The notes under the pieces are model-generated. The model saw only the letters and a list, made by a program, of their open reading frames with translations. It was not told the origin of the DNA and searched no databases. This document shows, piece after piece, positions 59,001 to 64,000 of a DNA stretch of 64,000 nucleotides (the stretch's first letter is position 1; each line of letters starts with the position of its first letter). The stretch is from Bombyx mori (Eukaryota > Arthropoda > Insecta > Lepidoptera > Bombycidae). The DNA lies in the NCBI RefSeq assembly GCF_030269925.1, contig NC_085121.1:10681501-10745500 (forward strand), written 5' to 3'. The position numbers were made by a program, and so were the translations under genes.

Positions 59001-59207
59001 CGGACTCTTAAGAGGTCCTACCACCAGTAATTACGCAAATTATAGTTTTGCTTTTTTTGATAATAAGTTGTATGGATTTACAGAGCAGCCCATTTGGTTG
59101 AATGTTCAGCACTAGAGCGGATAAACATGGACGAAGTATTCGAGGAAGCGGTGCGCGCGGCCCTCCGCAAGAAACCAGTCCACAAACGCACCTGCCAATA
59201 TCTTTGA
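52998..59207 (+). CDS. RhoL: Rho-family small GTPase, RhoL-like
   Basis: Exons 52998-53113, 55736-55850, 57007-57124, 57821-57899 and 59084-59207 join in phase to 183 residues. Motifs: P-loop [11 protein letters not shown], switch [14 protein letters not shown], switch [21 protein letters not shown]4 GTKIDL-type (TKIDL), G5 ECSAL and a C-terminal CQYL prenylation box whose last Leu predicts geranylgeranylation. [18 protein letters not shown] and TTQEGKKL match insect RhoL better than Rac, Cdc42 or Mtl as I recall them. Rho GTPases switch actin and adhesion signalling at membranes; RhoL acts in blood-cell and germ-line migration in flies. G5 has SAL rather than SAK. Introns hold several Bm1 copies, and one ends about 35 bases before the last exon. 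No lesion is seen. Confidence 0.93.
54518..54955 (-). repeat. Bm1 SINE, near full length
   Basis: T-rich start, ACATGGGTGGACACGCTCAC, the body and the head (GGGGTTCGAACAACGC ... AGGCTACGACGACTTC). It lies in RhoL intron 1. Confidence 0.9.
56583..56826 (+). repeat. Bm1 SINE, plus orientation
   Basis: CTGGTGGTAAGACCTCTTGT through ACACATCTAAGCAATAAAAA; 5'-truncated, with its own poly-A. RhoL intron 2. Confidence 0.92.
57610..57765 (+). mobile_element. LINE-B 3' UTR relic
   Basis: CCAATGAGTTTCTCAACGGA, AAATTCATTTCCGAAACAGC and the following words keep the LINE-B order with many changes. RhoL intron 3. Confidence 0.55.
58790..59048 (-). repeat. Bm1 SINE close to the last RhoL exon
   Basis: TTTTTTATTGCTTAGATGGA through ACCAGTAATTACGCAAATTA; only about 35 bases separate it from the acceptor at 59083. 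Confidence 0.9.
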
Positions 59208-59837
59208 TGAAGAAAAACGCGACACGATTAAATATTTTATTGTTTGTTACATAAAAATGAAAAAATTTTACTCTAAGAATAGGGATTGCTTTAGAGCAAA
59301 CAGGGCAGACAACAGCTGCGGCATTTTCAACAGAACGATGGTTTTCGCTCGACGAGTATTAATTTATTATAGGTATTGACTTATTTGTTAGTATTGTTGC
59401 GAGATTTTATGGAAAAACTAAATGTTTACAATGTTTTATAAAAACGTCAAACGAATATAATCAAGATTGATTTTACTATAATATACCTTACATTTGTATA
59501 GTATATAATAAATTGTTTAAATTCTAGGCATATTTGATTGTTTGGTTAAGTTTTTAAATGATAAAATGAACATATTATTATATAATAGGTAATCACCAAA
59601 GTTTTATTCGTAAATTAATATAAGATGAAATAAATGTATTGAAACTTCACAAATGAATCTAACAAGTAGTTGAGTATTGCACTCTTTTCTATACAGCTGT
59701 TAATATTCGATGTAAACACGAAGAACATAACAAAATAAACAGAATAAACGCTTATTTCAATCCACAACTCAGTACATTTTATTGATTAAGTAAATATTAC
59801 TAACTTCTATTACACGCTGCCAGTATTACATTTGTCA

Positions 59838-60085
59838 CTGGTGGTAGGACCTCTTGTGAGTCCGCGCGGGTAGGTACCACCTCCCTGCCTATTTCTGCCG
59901 TGAAGCAGTGATGCGTTTCGGTTGGAAGGGCGGGGCAGCCGTTGTAACTATACTGAGATCTTAGAACTTATATCTCAAGGTGGGTGGCGCATTTACGTTG
60001 TAGATGTCCATGGGCTCCGGTAACCACTTAACACCAGGTGGGCTGTGAGCTCGTCCAACCAACTAAGCCATAAAAAAAAAAAAAA
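59838..60085 (+). repeat. Bm1 SINE, plus orientation
   Basis: CACTGGTGGTAGGACCTCTT through CCAACTAAGCCATAAAAAAA with a poly-A run. Confidence 0.92.
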
Positions 60086-61464
60086 ACATACAAATCAATA
60101 CTGAATAATAATAATAAAAATGTGCGCCTGTAATAATTGTGAAATCAATTAGTGAGCTAGTAGTTTATGTTTAGAGAGAATCATATCTTATGCAAGCAAT
60201 ATTTTTGTTTCATTCTCCCTTAAAATAATGATTTAAGGTCTTAATTAGTTGTAGACTATTCTCATGAATGAGGGTACTTTATTTGAATAAACCTATAATA
60301 CGTCACCAAAATAATGTCAGTTATTAAAAATATGTCGTTTATTGTGTTTGTTTTTTTAAAAGCCTACATCATTATCATATTATGTGATGAGCTCAAGAAC
60401 ATCATGTTTTTGTTGTTAGCTAACTGTAATAACCTTAAAGTATTTTAAAATCTTTTAAAGTAAGTGAGGCTAAACCTACATCTGGCATCATTTTTGTTAA
60501 AGGATATGCCTGTGCCAATATTTTTTATAATTCTGAACAGAGATCCGTTTCATAGGCGGAAATAATAAACTAGCTAAGTAACAACATAAACGGACAATAA
60601 CATTAATACTCTGATCTGCCTGAATATTCATCATTTTGTGAACCGTCAATTTAAAGCGAAACCAGACCACCCTCCTCTCCATATCACGCCAGCTCGTTGA
60701 CTCCACGTTTCAGAGGATTTTAAATTGCAGTACAGGGTGGTCAACAAAACCTCTTTAAACTATAACTTTTAATTCGCAACATCCTTTATGCAATAATATT
60801 AGCAAATTTTCATGCGTTCTGTAACACCCTATATAGAGCAATTACCATTGCCGTAAAATACGGAAGCATTTAAAGGTGAAATAATAAAAGAAAAAAGGAA
60901 GTTTTAAAAGAAAATCGTTATCAAGCCATTTTGTCAGTTATAATCAGGGTTTTGCGTTATCAATAAAGGAAAAAAAACATTGTCGTTCTCTTGTAATCGG
61001 AACATGATTTGTAAATGACAGTAACCGACATCGGAATTGTTCCTTGTAAAATGTTTTCGTTTCGCATCAAAAAATTTAACGCAGCTTTGGCAGACACGAT
61101 AAAAAATACTTTTGTTAGAAACTGGAATATTACGTAAAAATATGTACTTCATCTGGATCAGGTACAGTTTGAAAAGAAGACGTATTTATTCAAACCATTT
61201 TATTCTGATTGTTGACCGACTTTGGTTTTTTTAATAAAAATTCTTTTTTCCCAAAGTTTCAAACCAAGAACAAATAAAAGAAATGTTCATCATAATTTCG
61301 AATTTCGATCATGGGGCGAACCTTTAATCATTATTAGCAGTTTTTTTAAAGGATTAATAACATCAGTCATCACGTTTGGACGTTTTTCCTGTTAATTCTA
61401 ATGTTAATATTTCCGCCGTCGTTACCTTTTTGGGATTAACGATTTGCTGGAATAGCACCTCAGG

Positions 61465-61640
61465 CTACTAGCAAATATGTAGGGGAAAATATTAATTAAC
61501 GACCAAACGGTCCAAATGCTATTGTTCAGAAGTTGTATGTATGTAAGCATATCTTGAAAATGTAGTTAGTGAAATTCAGACATCTGTCATATATAATAAT
61601 ATTTTTGTTCTATGATGGCTATTGCCACACCATTTTTTAA
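61465..61640 (+). repeat. Repeat C copy
   Basis: CGGTCCAAATGCTATTGTTC, AAGCATATCTTGAAAATGTA, CAGACATCTGTCATATATAA and GTTCTATGATGGCTATTGCC match the copies in the Esyt intron. Confidence 0.72.
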
Positions 61641-61843
61641 CTAAAAAAAATGAAACAATTTAATAGTAGCAATTACATAAAACTTTTATTAAATTATTTA
61701 TGAATAATTGTATTTCTTTGTTTTGAACATTTTTCTCCACCATCCAATTTCATAGTTTGCATGATCCATCATTCGCTGGTGCCGGTTCCGCACCATTAAC
61801 AAGGCCCCAGCGCATCGACGTTTTGGTGGGAAATGAGTATTCG

Positions 61844-63684
61844 TCATTTCTTTTTCGATCGTTCTATATATTTACTCTGAAACAAAAAAAAAAACAACAT
61901 GTTCAACATAAATAATCGTTTTAAAATGTTTAAATAATTCGTATACTTGTTTACTTTTTAATATAGCCTTTAACACTAACCATACCAACACTTACTGGTA
62001 CCTATTTCTACCATAGCGGGTAGTTAACGGTATATGACAAGTATTACTCAAAATAAACGAAACAAAAAAAATTGTATAATAGTTGTAGACTAATTAGTAA
62101 GAAAAATTAATAAAGTCAAATTTGCAAAAGCAATAAGATGATACGTGCATTTTCAATGAAAAAGTTCAAAATGAGTCATTTGACCCGTTATGGTATGTTT
62201 AGTGTTAATATACCTTAGCTAAATTGAGTCCGATTTCACTGAGTCGCTTATGCTGGTATGTTAGTGGCTCGTGCAGTTTGGCGTCGCCCCGCTTGTAGAA
62301 GTCGCTATAGTCCAAGCGGAAGGCTAACGTTTGTAGTGAGATTTCTGAATGGAGCGCCAGCTTGAGGATGAGAGCTGTCACGTGACCCCTGTATTAAAAA
62401 AAATAAAAAAGTTTTAAAAATCCTTCAACTTCACAAAAATTAAATAAAAAAATTAACACGCACCTATACGTGCGCGTCCACACGTTTAGATCGGCTTTCC
62501 TTTTGGCTATAAATTGATTGAAATTCTTTCGCTTTTCTTTATCCTCAGCTTCGTCAGCAGCAGTAAAAGCGTATTCGCCTAAAATATGTTTCACAAAATA
62601 TTATATGACGCTATATAAATCGCTTCTAATATATTTTTTATTTAGGGGAAATATATAATAAGGGGAAAATTTACAAAACGAACATTAGACCTGTCGTGCT
62701 GTATGGATTTGAATGTTGGGCGACGAAAGTAAAGCATGAAAGAGGAGTGCATGCGACAGAGATGCGAATGTTGAGATGGATGTGTGGAGTGAGAAGAATG
62801 GACAAGATAAAGAATTAGTATATCAGAGGAAGTGTGAAAGTAGCCCTGGTAATCAACAAATTAAAGAGTGGACGGTTAGCGTGGTCAGGGCCGAATTTAG
62901 ACTTAATGCCGCTCCTAGGCACCGGAAAAAAATCCGCCCAAATACTGGAATTTTACCTAAACTTATAGTTAATATATTTTATTTTTCAAAATTAAAATAA
63001 CTTGTTTATTGCAGAAACTTTATCATATGTGATATATTCCAAGAACATAATTTTTTTCTTCTTCTAACAATTATAAATTTTGCACTAAGGGATTAAATTT
63101 CTTTAATTCCAGAAAATGGAAAAAATGATTATTATTTGAAATGTACAAGGAAATAAATTGATTAAATAATTATGATTATAATTTTTACCAAAATTATAAT
63201 TCACAAATAATGGATGAATTGAATTTTTTTGAATTATCAATTAAACAGAAAGTTATTAATTAATAGAAATGATAGCAATCTTGATAGCACTAAAAAATTT
63301 TACATTAAAAATTTTGCCGCCCTGGGCACTTACCCCAACTGCCCCTAGTGTAAATCCACCACTCAGCGTGGTATCGACATGTAATGTGTAGAGAGAAGAT
63401 GCATGATGGAGTGCGTGAATGATGATATGAGAGAGAGAGGATTAAGTGTTGAGATGACGACTGATAGAAGAGAATGGAAGAGAAAAATTAGCTGTGCCAA
63501 CCCCATCTAGTGGGATAAGGTGAAGAAAAACAAGTTAATCACCCCTCGCTACTCTCTCTGCCTTCAGTCGTTCGAGTCGATCTCGTCTCTCGAGTTCGGC
63601 GACGATCCCAGCGTGCAGCATCGACTCAAAGCTGCGAAGCGCCAACGTCTCGTTCAGAACGTTCCCCAAATACGACTGAAGCTC
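61844..63684 (-). CDS. Unrecognised charged helical protein: four 3' exons
   Basis: Minus-strand exons 63543-63684, 62464-62578, 62214-62388 and 61844-61876 are bounded by good GT-AG sites and join in phase to about 154 residues ending at a TGA. The translation includes LQSYLGNVLNETLALRSFES, AELERRDRLERLKAERVARG, DKEKRKNFNQFIAKRKADL, ALILKLALHSEISLQTLAFR, LDYSDFYKRGDAKLHEPLTY and the basic end SKYIERSKKK. It is rich in Lys, Glu and Arg with long predicted helices and no membrane segment. I do not recognise the family. Upstream exons lie beyond the right edge. The last short exon is the least certain. Its first visible intron holds an RTE relic split by a hAT element. Confidence 0.75.
62640..63530 (+). 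mobile_element. RTE-clade LINE C-terminal fragment, split by hAT
   Basis: Codons for IRPVVLYGFECWATKVKHER and TEMRMLRWMCGVRRMDK run to 62885, and RHVMCREKMHD with RGLSVEMTTDRREWKRK continues after 63365. A stop lies at 62817. The pieces are continuous apart from the insertion. Confidence 0.88.
62886..63364. mobile_element. hAT-type nonautonomous element, 479 bp
   Basis: It starts CAGGGCCGAATTTAGACT and ends with the imperfect complement (CTAGTGTAAATCCACCACTC). AGCGTGGT duplicates at 62878-62885 and 63365-63372. Removing it with one duplicate copy restores the RTE reading frame. Confidence 0.9.
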
Positions 63685-64000
63685 CTGCGCAAATATTGAA
63701 ATTGTTTTATAATAACAGTGGAAATCGTTAAAAGTTTTATATGAAACTTGTTTGTCAGTGTTTCGTAAATATAAAGTGAAGACCATCCACCTGGCGATAA
63801 GCCTTTGTTAAGAATACTCACTACAGTTATTCAGAATTCAAATACATATCAGATTTCATTACATTTCATTAAATTGGCACGTCTGGGTATACCATAGGCC
63901 ACTCACCATCACTTACAATAAAAACAAAAAAAATTTTGGTTAGTTTATTAGGTTAGTGAAGAGCTAATGTAGGTATCGTCAACGCCATCAATCACGTAAA

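Larger units (their letters stand above)
59208..61843. other. Intergenic region downstream of RhoL
   Basis: RhoL 3' UTR with an AATAAA at 59629, a Bm1 SINE, AT-rich DNA and a repeat C copy. I see no gene. Confidence 0.5.

Noticed and set aside
60497..60706. 69-codon minus-strand ORF downstream of RhoL
   Set aside because: No recognisable family and no splice or promoter support.

Overview
The window is nuclear DNA of a lepidopteran, almost certainly a silkworm (Bombyx). The genes are small exons spread over AT-rich introns. The dominant repeat matches my memory of the silkworm tRNA-derived SINE Bm1 (about a dozen copies), and 5'-truncated non-LTR retrotransposon tails are everywhere. No database was searched; identities come from translated motifs and remembered families. 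All exon models were built by hand from GT-AG sites and reading phase.

Genes, left to right. (1) The last five coding exons of mitochondrial NAD(P) transhydrogenase (Nnt, +, 802-2189). (2) A complete extended synaptotagmin (Esyt, +, 7001-32485, about 823 aa): membrane hairpin, SMP lipid-transfer domain and three C2 domains. Its C2A calcium loop 3 is encoded by three phase-matched alternative exons (23146-24767). (3) Nuclear cap-binding subunit CBP20 (Ncbp2, -, 34542-41701, 161 aa). (4) Divergently from it, a 253-aa coiled-coil protein resembling SSX2IP/ADIP (+, 42700-46455). (5) A Rho-family GTPase closest to RhoL (+, 52998-59207, 183 aa). (6) The 3' exons of an unrecognised charged helical protein (-, 61844-63684) that continues beyond the right edge. 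The genes do not form a pathway.

Mobile DNA fills the rest. Local labels: LINE-J is a Jockey-like element whose 3' tail carries the GTAGGCAGCGGC motif; LINE-A and LINE-B are two other Jockey-like 3' ends sharing the CTCGCCGGATCTTCTCAG block. There are also RTE, R1 and other non-LTR fragments, a 1300-bp mariner with a DD37D-type transposase, three hAT-type elements with 8-bp target duplications, a palindromic MITE present in two near-identical copies, and an 18-bp minisatellite with 20 units.

The most striking mobile element lies at 47414-52049. It has the complete architecture of a DIRS1-type tyrosine-recombinase retrotransposon: 156-bp inverted terminal repeats that I read as identical, an internal complementary region joining the complements of both ends, ATT triplets at both ends, and gag-like, RT, RNase H and recombinase remnants in order. 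Its coding part is broken and contains a tandem array of its own RT catalytic segment.
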